Positions 27,227-36,226 of a stretch of DNA of 64,000 nt are shown piece by piece. The DNA is taken from positions 263,476-327,475 of the forward strand of contig NZ_NOXS01000031.1 in the NCBI RefSeq assembly GCF_002251735.1, given 5' to 3'. Source of the DNA: Elstera cyanobacteriorum (GTDB taxonomy: Bacteria; Pseudomonadota; Alphaproteobacteria; Elsterales; Elsteraceae). Positions within the stretch are counted from its first letter, which is position 1. The number at the start of each line of letters is the position of its first letter. The translations under genes and the position numbers were made by a program. Below the pieces are notes generated by a model. The model saw only the letters and a program-made list of their open reading frames with translations, did not search any database and was not told where the DNA came from.

Positions 27227-29440
27227 ATGCGATCCCCTGATCCCTCGGCGACGCCCCGCCGTTTGCCTTTGGCGCTTGCCGCCGCTGCCCTGCCGCTGGC
27301 CGGGGCGTTTTTTCCGGCGGCGGCCCAAACGCCCGCCTCGGCGCCCAAAAACACCGTGCTGCCTGCGGTGACCGTGGAAGATAAGGCGGCCAAGCCGGAT
27401 GCCAATCCGAACGCCAATCCCAACGCGCCGCTGGCGGTCGAACGCTCGGCCAACCCGAAGTTTGTCAAGCCATTGCTGGATACGCCGAAGAGCGTGACCG
27501 CGATTACCAAGGAACAAATCCAGGAATCGGGTGCAACCTCGCTGCGCGACGTGATGCGTCAACAGCCGGGCGTGACCTTGGGCACCGGGGAAGGCGGCAA
27601 CGCATTCGGCGACCGCATTTTCATTCGTGGCTTTGATGCGCGCAACGATGTGTTCATCGATGGGCTGCGCGATCCGGGTGTGATTTCCCGCGAGACCTTT
27701 GCGGTCGAACAGCTCGAAGTCGTTAAAGGCCCAAGCTCGACCATCGGCGGGCGCGGCACCACCGGCGGGTCGGTCGATATCGTCACCAAGACGCCGACCG
27801 ATAAGAACTTCATTAAGGGCGAAGGCTCGGTCGGGACCGATAATTACCGCCGCTTGACCGCCGATGTGAACCAGGTGATTTCCGACCGGTTTGCCGTGCG
27901 CTTCAACGGTCTGATCCACGATACCGACGTGGCGGGCCGCAAAGAAGTATTCGACAAGCGCTATGGCGGTGCCGTTGCAGCGCAGATCAAGCCCGCCGAT
28001 GATTGGAAAATCACCCTCGATTATTACCACCTCAATACCGATGCGATGCCGGATTGGGGGATTCCCTACGATACCCGCGCCAATGCGCCGTTCAATGTGC
28101 CGCGCGATACTTTCTATGGGATTGTTGGCCGCGATTACTGGAAGACCCAGGCCGATATCGGCACCGTGCGCGTCGAAGGTAAGCTGAACAGCAACCTGAA
28201 GCTCGACGTGCGCACCCGCTATGGCGTGACCGGCAATGATTACGTAATTTCGGCGCCGGAAGGCGTCAATCTGGCGGCGTTGACCGTCGGCTCCAACGCC
28301 AAGACGCGCGAACAGACGAATAAATACGGCGGTCTCCAGGCCAATCTGATCTACGATCTTGATAGCAGCTTCGGCCAGCATACCTTTGTGGCCGGGACGG
28401 AAATCTCGCGCGAAAAAGTCTTCAACCGCGCACCGGGGGTAACCCCGCGCTCGATCACGCAGCCGATCTATAATCCCAATCCGAACTATCCGTGGACCGG
28501 CCAGATCACTGGCGGCACCTCGATCTCGGATACCACGGTTGATACCCGCGCCTTCTACCTGTCCGATACGCTAGAACTGTCGGATCAATGGCAGGTCAGC
28601 GGCGGTATTCGCTATGATCACTATGATATCGGCGCCTATTCCGGCCCCGGCGATTATTCCGCCACCGCCAACCGCGCGACCTATGAAAAAGGCTTCTTTA
28701 ACTGGAACCTTGGCCTTGTCTATAAGCCGGTTCCCTATGCCAGCCTTTATGGGGCGGTCAGCACCTCCTCCAACCCGCCGGGCGAGCAGATTGACGGCGG
28801 CACGTCGGCCGGTTACGGCGGTTTGGCGCCGGGCTATGCCCAATATTCGCCGGAACGGAACACCAATTTCGAAATCGGCACCAAGTGGCAGTTGTTCGAC
28901 CGGCGCCTGAACGTCAATGCCGCGATCTTCTACACGCTGAAAGACGAAATGCTGGTCAATAGCGGCACCCGCTTCAGCAACGGCGGTTCTGCCCGCTCGG
29001 CAGGGTTCGAAATCGGCGTGGCGGGGAATATCACGGACGACTGGAGCGTGACCGGCGGCTATACCTATCTTGACGCCAAGGTGACGGATAATCCCCTGAA
29101 CCCGAGCGTTAAGAACAAGAAACTCGCCAATATTGCCAAACATTCGCTGCTGCTACAGACGAAGTATCAGGTGACGGAGGCTTTCTCCATTGGCGGGTCG
29201 GCGAATTACCGGTCAGAAGTGAATGGCGGCACGTTCGAAGCGCTGAGCACCAAAGTTCCCAGTTACTGGCGCTTTGACCTGATGAGTGAGTATAAGATCA
29301 ACCAGAACGCCAGCCTGCGCCTCAATATCCTCAACCTGACCGACGAGACCTATTACGATACGCTGTATCGTAGCGCCTCGCCGTTTACCTATGTGGCGCC
29401 GGGCCGTTCGGCGATGATGTCGCTGGCTGTGACGTTCTAA
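27227..29440 (+). CDS. TonB-dependent siderophore receptor, catecholate type (Fiu-like)
   Basis: Outer-membrane receptor of 737 residues with a signal peptide (about 1-34, ending FFPAAAQ), a TonB-box-like stretch (VLPAVTVED, about 44-52), a plug domain (SVTAITKEQIQESGATSLRDV) and a 22-strand barrel ending with the aromatic terminus SLAVTF. The plug phrase DRIFIRGFDARNDVFIDGLRD is typical of the Fiu/ferric-siderophore group. It would import ferric siderophores or their breakdown products with ExbBD-TonB. There are 129 bases between tonB and this gene, so it may have its own promoter. The following PiuC-type gene often accompanies Fiu-like receptors. Confidence 0.93.
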   Translation: MRSPDPSATPRRLPLALAAAALPLAGAFFPAAAQTPASAPKNTVLPAVTVEDKAAKPDANPNANPNAPLAVERSANPKFVKPLLDTPKSVTAITKEQIQESGATSLRDVMRQQPGVTLGTGEGGNAFGDRIFIRGFDARNDVFIDGLRDPGVISRETFAVEQLEVVKGPSSTIGGRGTTGGSVDIVTKTPTDKNFIKGEGSVGTDNYRRLTADVNQVISDRFAVRFNGLIHDTDVAGRKEVFDKRYGGAVAAQIKPADDWKITLDYYHLNTDAMPDWGIPYDTRANAPFNVPRDTFYGIVGRDYWKTQADIGTVRVEGKLNSNLKLDVRTRYGVTGNDYVISAPEGVNLAALTVGSNAKTREQTNKYGGLQANLIYDLDSSFGQHTFVAGTEISREKVFNRAPGVTPRSITQPIYNPNPNYPWTGQITGGTSISDTTVDTRAFYLSDTLELSDQWQVSGGIRYDHYDIGAYSGPGDYSATANRATYEKGFFNWNLGLVYKPVPYASLYGAVSTSSNPPGEQIDGGTSAGYGGLAPGYAQYSPERNTNFEIGTKWQLFDRRLNVNAAIFYTLKDEMLVNSGTRFSNGGSARSAGFEIGVAGNITDDWSVTGGYTYLDAKVTDNPLNPSVKNKKLANIAKHSLLLQTKYQVTEAFSIGGSANYRSEVNGGTFEALSTKVPSYWRFDLMSEYKINQNASLRLNILNLTDETYYDTLYRSASPFTYVAPGRSAMMSLAVTF

Positions 29441-29461
29441 CCGGAAGGGCCTACCAGGATC

Positions 29462-30145
29462 ATGCTTCTCGCCATTCCCGATATTCTGACGCCCGACGAA
29501 GTCGCTACCGCGCGCGCCGCTTTGGACGCGGCGGAGTGGATCGACGGGCGGGTGACGGCAGGTGCCCAGTCGGCTGCCGTGAAGAATAACGCGCAATTGG
29601 CGGAAGGCTCCCCCGTCGCGGACGCGCTGGGGGAGATGATTCTGGCGGGCCTTGCGCGCTCGCCTCTGTTTATTTCGGCGGCGCTGCCGCAGCGGATTTT
29701 TCCGCCGCTCTTTAACCGCTATGGTATCGGCGCGGATTTTGGTGTGCATGTGGATAACGCCATCCGCGCCGTGCCGCGCACGCCGATCCGGCTGCGGACG
29801 GACCTTTCGTGCACGCTGTTTTTCTCGCACCCCGAGGAATATGACGGCGGCGAGTTGTTGATCGAGGATGTCTACGGCCCGCAGCGGGTGAAGCTGCCTG
29901 CTGGGCATCTTATTCTCTACCCCTCGACCAGTCTTCACCGAGTAACCCCGGTAACGCGCGGGGCGCGGGTTGCCTCCTTCTTCTGGTTGCAGAGCATGAT
30001 CCGGCAGGATGCGCAGCGCAGCTTACTATTCGATCTGGATCAGACCGTGCAGCAATTGGGGCTAGAGCATGGCGGCAATGATGCCAACGTTCTACGTTTA
30101 TCGGGCATTTATCATAATCTGTTACGGCAATGGGCGGAGACGTAA
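29462..30145 (+). CDS. piuC: PKHD-type Fe(II)/2-oxoglutarate hydroxylase, PiuC/YbiX family
   Basis: A 227-residue cytoplasmic dioxygenase, the exact family length. The iron ligands are the HxD pair in [10 protein letters not shown] (about 98-100) and the distal histidine in SLHRVTPV (about 160). The 2-oxoglutarate arginine is in RVASFFW (about 170). The substrate of PiuC/YbiX is not firmly known; the gene is repeatedly found beside iron-siderophore receptors and is iron regulated in Pseudomonas. It starts 21 bases after the receptor gene, so it is probably cotranscribed. Confidence 0.93.
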   Translation: MLLAIPDILTPDEVATARAALDAAEWIDGRVTAGAQSAAVKNNAQLAEGSPVADALGEMILAGLARSPLFISAALPQRIFPPLFNRYGIGADFGVHVDNAIRAVPRTPIRLRTDLSCTLFFSHPEEYDGGELLIEDVYGPQRVKLPAGHLILYPSTSLHRVTPVTRGARVASFFWLQSMIRQDAQRSLLFDLDQTVQQLGLEHGGNDANVLRLSGIYHNLLRQWAET

Positions 30146-30243
30146 GAAATATTTACGCTTAATTAATCTTGACCTGAGCGAAGGCGGGTGCAACCTAGCC
30201 TCAGGGCAGGTGTCATACAAGCGTCGGCACGGAGGGCCCTAGG

Positions 30244-31011
30244 GTGATAATGGGGGGCTGGGTGCGGGCAGGCCGGAAAAAGATTTGGCGGGTTCTGATC
30301 CTTGCGTCGGTATTGATGCCCGGCGCTGTGCGGGCGGACGAACTCCGGCTCGTCGCCCCCCATTTGCCGCCCTTTGCCTATCTTGAAGACGGGAAACCGA
30401 GGGGCTTTATGCTAGAAAGCCTGCTGGCCGTGGCGGCCGAGGTTGGCCATTCCGGCAAGGTTTCCGTCGTGCCGATCCCGCGCATGTTGCAAGAAATGGC
30501 CGAAGGTCACCGGATGATGACGGCCTTTCTGGCCCGCACGCCCGAACGGGCGGATCGCTATCGCTGGCTTGAGACGGGGGTCGAGGAAGCCCTATCCTTC
30601 GCGACCTTGGCGTCAGACCCTGGGCCGATGACGCTGGACAGGGCGCGGGAGTTCAGAGCGATTGCGACCATCGGCAATGGCGTGCCGGAAAATTTTCTGC
30701 GGGCGCGTGGGTTTAACAATTTCGACTCAGCAGGGACCGAGGACGCGGGGTTACGCAAGCTCTTGGCCGGGCGGGTGGAGGCGTGGTTTACCTCGCAATG
30801 GGTGATCCCCGCCGTCGTCGCCGCCGAAAACGCCCCGCGCGGCCTCGTCAAACTCTGGCCGCCGGTAACGCGCTACCCGCTGTATTTTGCCGCTACCCTC
30901 GATGTTCCGCCGGACGAATTGGCGGCTTGGGCCAAGCATTTGGCCGCCTTCCGGGCCGCTGGCGGGATTGACCGGCTGGCGGCGCCGTATCGGTATCGCC
31001 CCGAACTATGA
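30244..31011 (+). CDS. Periplasmic solute-binding protein, family 3 (PBPb) type
   Basis: A 255-residue protein with a signal peptide (about 1-30, ending PGAVRA before DELRLV) and the two-lobed fold of amino-acid binding proteins. It opens with LRLVAPHLPPFAYLEDGKPRGFMLESL, shown here as motif halves LRLVAPHLPPFAYLEDG and GFMLESLLAVAAEV, and lacks nearby permeases of its own class. The GTG start at 30244 is seven bases after GGAGGG; an ATG at 30250 is the alternative. Stand-alone proteins of this type often serve as sensors or as unpaired scavengers. A possible -35 element TTGACC is at 30169. Confidence 0.8.
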   Translation: MIMGGWVRAGRKKIWRVLILASVLMPGAVRADELRLVAPHLPPFAYLEDGKPRGFMLESLLAVAAEVGHSGKVSVVPIPRMLQEMAEGHRMMTAFLARTPERADRYRWLETGVEEALSFATLASDPGPMTLDRAREFRAIATIGNGVPENFLRARGFNNFDSAGTEDAGLRKLLAGRVEAWFTSQWVIPAVVAAENAPRGLVKLWPPVTRYPLYFAATLDVPPDELAAWAKHLAAFRAAGGIDRLAAPYRYRPEL

Positions 31012-31114
31012 CGGACTGCCCGATACTGTGACGAGATGACGCAGCGTGCATCTCGACAAAACCCCGCTTTGCCGGTAAGGCGACGCTTTCCGTCACGTCC
31101 CCGGGGAGTCCGCA

Positions 31115-32296
31115 ATGATCGCCACCTTATCCCGTCGCCTGTTTCTGATGTCCGGCGTAGCGCTCTGGTGGGCCGGGGGCGCCAGCGCGGCCGAACCGCT
31201 GAAGCTGGGGGTGATCGCCAGCTATTCCGGCGCTTACGCCGATTATGGCAAGCAATTTGATGGCGGCATGGCCGTCTATCTCGCCGAAACGGGCGGCACG
31301 CTGGCCGGGCGTCCGGTCACCTTTGTGCGCAAGGATACGGCGGGGGCAGCGCCCGATTTGGCGGCGCGGTTTGCCAAAGAACTGATCGTTCGCGATAAGG
31401 TGGATATCATTGTCGGTCTCGATTTCAGCCCGAATGCGCTGGCCGTCGCCCCGGTGCTGACCGAGGCGAAAGTGGCCGGGGTGGTGATGAATGCCGCCTC
31501 CTCAGTCATTCCCAGCCGCTCCCCCTATATCGTCCGCACGTCCTTCACGGTCGGGCAGGTATCGGCGCCGATGGCCGAATGGGCGCTAAAGCAGGGGATC
31601 AAGCAGGTCACGACGCTGGTGGCGGATTACGGGTCGGGTCACGACGCCGAACGGGCGTTTCAAACCGTGTTTAAGGCAGGCGGCGGGACGATCCTTAATC
31701 CCGTGCGCGTGCCGCTCAGCAATCCCGATTTCTCGGCCTATGTGCAGCGACTGAAGGACGATAAGCCGGAAGCCGCCTTCATCTTCTTCCCCTCCGGCGA
31801 CCTGCCCACCGCCTTTTTGCGCAGCTTCCGCGAACGTGGGCTGGCGGCGGCCGGGGTCAAGCTGCTGGCGACGGGGGAGGCGACGGACGACGCTTTCCTG
31901 CAAAACCAGGGCGATGACGCGGCGGGCGCTTTGACCACCCATCATTATTCCTTCGTCCACGATAGCCCGCGCAATGCCGCTTTTACCGCCGCCTTCCGCA
32001 AAATCGTTGGCGAGGGCATGCGCCCCTCCTATATGTCGGTCGCGGCCTATGATGGGTTGGCGCTGATTGCGACGGCCCTTGGAAAGACCGGCGGAAAATC
32101 TGACGGCCCGGCCTTGGTTGAGGCGATGAAGGGTACGACGCTCGATAGCCCGCGCGGGCCGATCCTGATCGATCCGACCACGCGCGATATTGTCCAGACG
32201 GTCTATATTCGGAAAGCCGAGCGGGTGAACGGCCAGATGGTGAATGTCGAGTTCGACGCGATTCCCGCCGTGAAAGACCCCGGCATCGCGCCGTAA
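31115..32296 (+). CDS. Liv-type ABC transporter substrate-binding protein
   Basis: A 393-residue binding protein of the leucine/isoleucine/valine family. The N-terminus SRRLFLMSGVALWWAGG has a twin-arginine-like motif, suggesting Tat export. The mature part starts near EPLKLGVIASYSGAYADYG. Two Liv-type permeases follow in the same orientation (14-base gap, then overlapping). No ATPase gene follows, so ATPases from elsewhere must be borrowed if the system works. The ligand is unknown. Confidence 0.92.
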   Translation: MIATLSRRLFLMSGVALWWAGGASAAEPLKLGVIASYSGAYADYGKQFDGGMAVYLAETGGTLAGRPVTFVRKDTAGAAPDLAARFAKELIVRDKVDIIVGLDFSPNALAVAPVLTEAKVAGVVMNAASSVIPSRSPYIVRTSFTVGQVSAPMAEWALKQGIKQVTTLVADYGSGHDAERAFQTVFKAGGGTILNPVRVPLSNPDFSAYVQRLKDDKPEAAFIFFPSGDLPTAFLRSFRERGLAAAGVKLLATGEATDDAFLQNQGDDAAGALTTHHYSFVHDSPRNAAFTAAFRKIVGEGMRPSYMSVAAYDGLALIATALGKTGGKSDGPALVEAMKGTTLDSPRGPILIDPTTRDIVQTVYIRKAERVNGQMVNVEFDAIPAVKDPGIAP

Positions 32297-32310
32297 GCAC
32301 AGGAGGGGCG

Positions 32311-33180
32311 ATGGCGACGGTTTGGATCGGCCTACTGTTCGATGGGCTAGCCTATGGGATGCTGCTCTATCTCATGAGCCTCGGGCTGGCCATTACGCTG
32401 GGCTTGATGGGCTTCATCCATCTTGCCCACGGCGGCTATGCCGCATTGGGTGGGTATCTTGCGGTTGCGTGGGTTAAACAGGCGGGCGGGTCGTTCTGGG
32501 CGGCGCTGCCCGTTGGGTTTCTGGCGATGGCAGCGCTGGGGGCGGTGGTTGAACGCACGCTGCTGTGCCGCCTCTACGCCCGTCCGGCGTTCGATCAAAT
32601 TCTCTTTTGCATCGGCTTTCTGTTTGTGGTGGTGGCGGGGATCACCGCCGTTTGGGGCGGCAGCCAGCAGACGGTGCCCTTGCCCGCCCTTTTGCAGGGG
32701 CAGATCGCCTTTGCCGGTCTCGAGCTTGGGCGCTACCGGCTGTTTCTGCTGGTCTTGGGGGCGGCGCTCATCGTTGCCCTACAACTCGGTCTGGCCCGGA
32801 CGCGCTGGGGAATGCGCTTGCGTGCCGCCGTCGATGATCGCGATGTGGCGCGCGGCCTGGGGCTGCCGGTTGCGCGGCTTTTCGCCGGAACCTTCGCCCT
32901 CGGCACTGGGCTCGCGGGCTTGGGCGGAGTGCTAAGCGTGCCCCTGGTTGGGCTGGACCCGGCTTTTCCGCTGAAATATCTGGTGCTGTGCCTGATCATT
33001 GTTGCGGTCGGCGGCGTTGGCGGGATCGGCGGTCCGCTCGTCGCGGCGCTTAGTCTCGGGGTGCTGGATGTTTTCGGGAAATATTATCTGCCGCAGGTCG
33101 GCGGTTTCTTGATTTACGCCGTGATGGTTGGGCTGCTGCTGCGCTGGCCGGGCGGTCTGTTCGCTGGGCGACAGAGTTGA
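32311..33180 (+). CDS. Liv-type ABC transporter permease, LivH family
   Basis: A 289-residue inner-membrane permease with about eight hydrophobic segments. The LivH marker is LMGFIHLAHGGYAALGGYL near residue 35, and the late loop is VGGVGGIGGPLVAAL. AGGAGG precedes the ATG by a few bases. Its stop TGA overlaps the start of the following permease (TGATG). It belongs to the ATPase-less binding-protein/permease cluster. Confidence 0.9.
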   Translation: MATVWIGLLFDGLAYGMLLYLMSLGLAITLGLMGFIHLAHGGYAALGGYLAVAWVKQAGGSFWAALPVGFLAMAALGAVVERTLLCRLYARPAFDQILFCIGFLFVVVAGITAVWGGSQQTVPLPALLQGQIAFAGLELGRYRLFLLVLGAALIVALQLGLARTRWGMRLRAAVDDRDVARGLGLPVARLFAGTFALGTGLAGLGGVLSVPLVGLDPAFPLKYLVLCLIIVAVGGVGGIGGPLVAALSLGVLDVFGKYYLPQVGGFLIYAVMVGLLLRWPGGLFAGRQS

Positions 33181-34100
33181 TGCGCCGTTGGGCTGAACCG
33201 CTGGCCTGGGCCGTTGCAGCGCTGGCGATCTTCTGGGGGCTACCCGACCGGCTGGCGCTCGCCACCCATATCAGCGTGCTGGCGCTGTTTGCGCTATCCT
33301 TGCACGTGCTGACCGGTCTTGGCGGGATTCTCTCGCTGGGTCAGGCGGTGTTTTTTGGGCTGGGGGCCTATACGGCCGGAAAACTGGCGCAGGCGGGGTG
33401 GGACGAGCCGCTGTCCGGCCTGCTCGCCGCCGCGCTTGTCGGCGGGGTCGCCGGGGGGCTGGCGGGGGGCGTGCTCGCCCGGCTGCGCGGTCTGCCTGCG
33501 CTGATGGTCACGCTCGGGCTGGGGCTGCTGCTGCACGAGGCTGCCCTACGCCTGCCGGGGCTAACGGGCGGCGAAGATGGTCTCCCCAGCCTGACGATTG
33601 CCCCACTGTTCGGAACCTTCGCCTTCGACCTATGGGGGCGCACGGCCTATTGGTACGGGGTGGCCCTGCTGGCCCTTGGGTTCTGGGGTGTAAAACGGCT
33701 GGAAGCCGCGCCCTTCGGCCTGTCGCTGCGGGCTTTGCACGATAACCCTGTGCGGATGCAGGCCCTCGGCATGAGTATCGCCGCCCGGGTGCGCGGGGCG
33801 TATCTGATTGCAGGCGCCTTGGCCGGGGTGGCGGGCGGGCTTTTGACCCAAACGACGCAATTCGTCTCGGCGGAGGTGTTTAGCTTTCATCGCTCGGCGG
33901 ATATTTTGGTGATGCTGATCCTTGGCGGCATCGGGCGGCGCTATGGCGCGCTCTTGGGGCCGCTGCTCTATGCCATACTGCGGGACTTTCTGGCCGATTG
34001 GCACCCGGCCTATTGGGGGGCGGGGCTGGGGGTGGCTCTGATGGCCATCGTGCTTTTAGCCCCGAAAGGGCTGCTGGGTTTGCGCTTTCCGGGCCAATGA
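33180..34100 (+). CDS. Liv-type ABC transporter permease, LivM family
   Basis: A 306-residue permease with the LivM marker GLGGILSLGQAVFFGLGAYT and the late ILGGIGRRYGALLGPLL. The ATG at 33180 overlaps the stop of the preceding permease; a TTG one codon earlier is possible. After it comes a hairpin and a convergent TRAP operon, so the cluster truly ends without LivG or LivF. The LivG/LivF pair at 2.5-4.0 kb could serve it (inference). Confidence 0.9.
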   Translation: MRRWAEPLAWAVAALAIFWGLPDRLALATHISVLALFALSLHVLTGLGGILSLGQAVFFGLGAYTAGKLAQAGWDEPLSGLLAAALVGGVAGGLAGGVLARLRGLPALMVTLGLGLLLHEAALRLPGLTGGEDGLPSLTIAPLFGTFAFDLWGRTAYWYGVALLALGFWGVKRLEAAPFGLSLRALHDNPVRMQALGMSIAARVRGAYLIAGALAGVAGGLLTQTTQFVSAEVFSFHRSADILVMLILGGIGRRYGALLGPLLYAILRDFLADWHPAYWGAGLGVALMAIVLLAPKGLLGLRFPGQ

Positions 34101-34131
34101 AAACCGCCCCGGTCCAAGGGGACCGGGGCGG
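34101..34131 (-). terminator. Terminator of the TRAP operon
   Basis: CCGCCCCGGTCC (34104-34115) and GGACCGGGGCGG (34120-34131) form a perfect 12-bp stem with loop AAGG. On the minus strand a TTTT run follows, 25 bases after the dctM stop. It may also stop the converging plus-strand permease transcript, although the plus side lacks a T run. Confidence 0.85.
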
Positions 34132-34156
34132 CATCGGGAAGGCTAAACGCTTAAGC

Positions 34157-35611
34157 TTACTTGAACTCGACCGGGGGCGGTTCGCTTTCATCCATCGGCG
34201 GAAGCTCGATCTGAATGGTATTCGGATCGAATTTAGCGGCGCCATGTACCGAGTCGAGCACCAGCCCCGGCCAGAAGATCAGGATCGCGACCATGATAAT
34301 CTGGATCAGCACAAAGGGCACCGACCCCCAGTAGATCTGCTGGGTCGTGATCGGCGCCATTCGTTTGCCGGTAACCTTATCGGTATACTCCTTCTCCGGT
34401 GCGACGGAGCGCAGGAAGAAGAGCGCGAAGCCGAACGGCGGATGCATGAAGGACGTTTGCATGTTCACGCCCAGCAGCACGCCGAACCAAATCAGATCGA
34501 TCCCAAGCTTATCCGCGACCGGCCCAACCAGCGGCACCAGAATGAACGCCAGTTCGAAGAAGTCGAGGAAGAAGGCGAGGACGAAGAAGAGGATGTTCAC
34601 CACGATCAAGAAGCCGGTCTGACCGCCGGGAAGCCCGGTCAGCAGATGTTCGACCCACAGATCGCCGTTCACGCCCCGGAAGACCAGACCGAAGACAGTG
34701 GAGCCAATCAGGATGAACAGCACGAAGGACGAGAGCTTCGTCGTCGAGTCCATCGCCTGCTTCACCAGATCCCAGGACAGCGTGCGCTTCATCATCGCAA
34801 GGATCAGGGCACCCGCTGCACCCATCCCACCGCCTTCGGTCGGGGTGGCGATTCCAAGGAAGATGGTGCCCAGTACGAGGAAAATCAGAACCAGCGGGGG
34901 CACGAGCGAAATAAGAACCCGCTTCACCATCTCCATCCCGCGTAGGGTGCGGGCTTCTTTCGGTAGGGCGGGCACGAAGTCGGGCTTGAAGATCGAAATC
35001 AGGAAGATGAAGCCCGCGTACATCGCGCTCAGCATCAACCCAGGTAGAAAGGCGCCTTCGTACATATCGCCGACCGACCGGCCCAATTGGTCGGCCATGA
35101 TAATCAGCACCAGCGAGGGCGGAATGATCTGCGCCAGCGTGCCCGAGGCGGCGATAACGCCGGAGGCAACGCGGCGGTCATAGCCGTAGCGCAGCATGAT
35201 CGGCAGCGAAATCAGGCCCATCGAGATCACCGAAGCCGCGACGACGCCGGTGGTCGCCGCCAGCAGCGCGCCGACGAAGATCACCGCATAGGCAAGCCCG
35301 CCCCGGATCGGCCCGAAGAGCTGACCGATGGTATCCAGCAAATCTTCCGCCATCCCAGATCGTTCCAGGATCAGCCCCATGAAGGTGAAGAAGGGGATCG
35401 CCAACAGGGTATCGTTGGTCATAATCCCAAACACGCGCTCTGGCAGCGCCTGGAACAGTTGAACCTGAATAAGCCCAAGTTCGATGGCGAGAAGGCCGAA
35501 CAGCAGCCCGTTTGCCCCCAGGGCGAAGGCGACCGGATAGCCAAGTAGGAGGAAGACGATGAGGCCGCCGAACATCAGCGGCGCCATATTCTCGATTAAA
35601 AATTGCGTCAT
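34157..35611 (-). CDS. dctM: TRAP transporter large permease, DctM family
   Basis: Sodium-coupled TRAP permease of 484 residues with about twelve membrane segments. Markers include FFTFMGLILERSG, GGLAYAVIFVGALLAATTGVVAAS and ASGTLAQIIPPSLVLIIMADQ. It is longer than the ~430 residues of E. coli-type DctM, with a C-terminal extension (after about residue 410) that resembles TakP/UehC-type relatives. It works with the DctQ and TakP-like products. It starts 21 bases after the dctQ stop. Confidence 0.93.
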   Translation of the reverse strand: MTQFLIENMAPLMFGGLIVFLLLGYPVAFALGANGLLFGLLAIELGLIQVQLFQALPERVFGIMTNDTLLAIPFFTFMGLILERSGMAEDLLDTIGQLFGPIRGGLAYAVIFVGALLAATTGVVAASVISMGLISLPIMLRYGYDRRVASGVIAASGTLAQIIPPSLVLIIMADQLGRSVGDMYEGAFLPGLMLSAMYAGFIFLISIFKPDFVPALPKEARTLRGMEMVKRVLISLVPPLVLIFLVLGTIFLGIATPTEGGGMGAAGALILAMMKRTLSWDLVKQAMDSTTKLSSFVLFILIGSTVFGLVFRGVNGDLWVEHLLTGLPGGQTGFLIVVNILFFVLAFFLDFFELAFILVPLVGPVADKLGIDLIWFGVLLGVNMQTSFMHPPFGFALFFLRSVAPEKEYTDKVTGKRMAPITTQQIYWGSVPFVLIQIIMVAILIFWPGLVLDSVHGAAKFDPNTIQIELPPMDESEPPPVEFK

Positions 35612-35632
35612 GATGGATTACTCGCTCGCCGC

Positions 35633-36169
35633 TCAATGATGACCGCGCTTTTCGCCGGGATCAGGGATCAATCCCTGTAAAAAGGCGAAGCGCTTAATCA
35701 TTTCCGACAGGCCCTGAAGCGAGAGCAGCACAAATCCAATCGGAATCAATACTTTGGCGGGCCAGCGGATCAACCCGCCCGCATTGCTGGACATTTCGCT
35801 ATGGATAAAGGAGTCCCATACCATCGGCAGCGAGAGATAAAAAATCATCCCCGTCACCGGCAGCATGAAGACCAGCGTGCCGAAGATTTCGATCTTGGCG
35901 CGCGTTTGCGGGCTGAAGCGCCCGGTCACAACGTCGATGCGCACATGTTCGTTTTTCAGCAGCGTATAGCCTGCCGCCGGCAGAAACACGGCAGCGAATA
36001 GGTACCATTGCGCTTCCAGCCACGCGTTCGAACTCATATCGAAAAGGTAGCGCACGAACGCATTGACGGTGCAGATGATCACGGCGACGAGCAGCAGCCA
36101 TTTGACCGCGCCCCCGACAAACGTGTTGAGCCGGTCGATCAACCGGCTGAGAGCAAGTAAGCCTGTCAT
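35633..36169 (-). CDS. dctQ: TRAP transporter small permease, DctQ family
   Basis: A 178-residue membrane protein with four hydrophobic segments and the DctQ motif ALVRYLF-like sequence NAFVRYLFDMSSNAWLEAQ (about 35-53). It is the small membrane partner of DctM. A hairpin separates it from the upstream binding-protein gene, which often lets the binding protein be made in excess. Confidence 0.9.
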   Translation of the reverse strand: MTGLLALSRLIDRLNTFVGGAVKWLLLVAVIICTVNAFVRYLFDMSSNAWLEAQWYLFAAVFLPAAGYTLLKNEHVRIDVVTGRFSPQTRAKIEIFGTLVFMLPVTGMIFYLSLPMVWDSFIHSEMSSNAGGLIRWPAKVLIPIGFVLLSLQGLSEMIKRFAFLQGLIPDPGEKRGHH

Positions 36170-36192
36170 AGCCCCCCTCGTTTCTTATGGCA

Positions 36193-36214
36193 GGCGGGGG
36201 ACCGATCCCCCGCC
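36193..36214 (-). promoter_or_regulatory. Intercistronic hairpin between takP-like and dctQ genes
   Basis: GGCGGGGG (36193-36200) and CCCCCGCC (36207-36214) form an 8-bp GC stem with a 6-base loop, 13 bases after the binding-protein stop. No T run follows on the minus strand, so it is more likely an mRNA-stabilising or partial termination element than a full terminator. Confidence 0.65.
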
Positions 36215-36226
36215 CTTTATCCCTTC

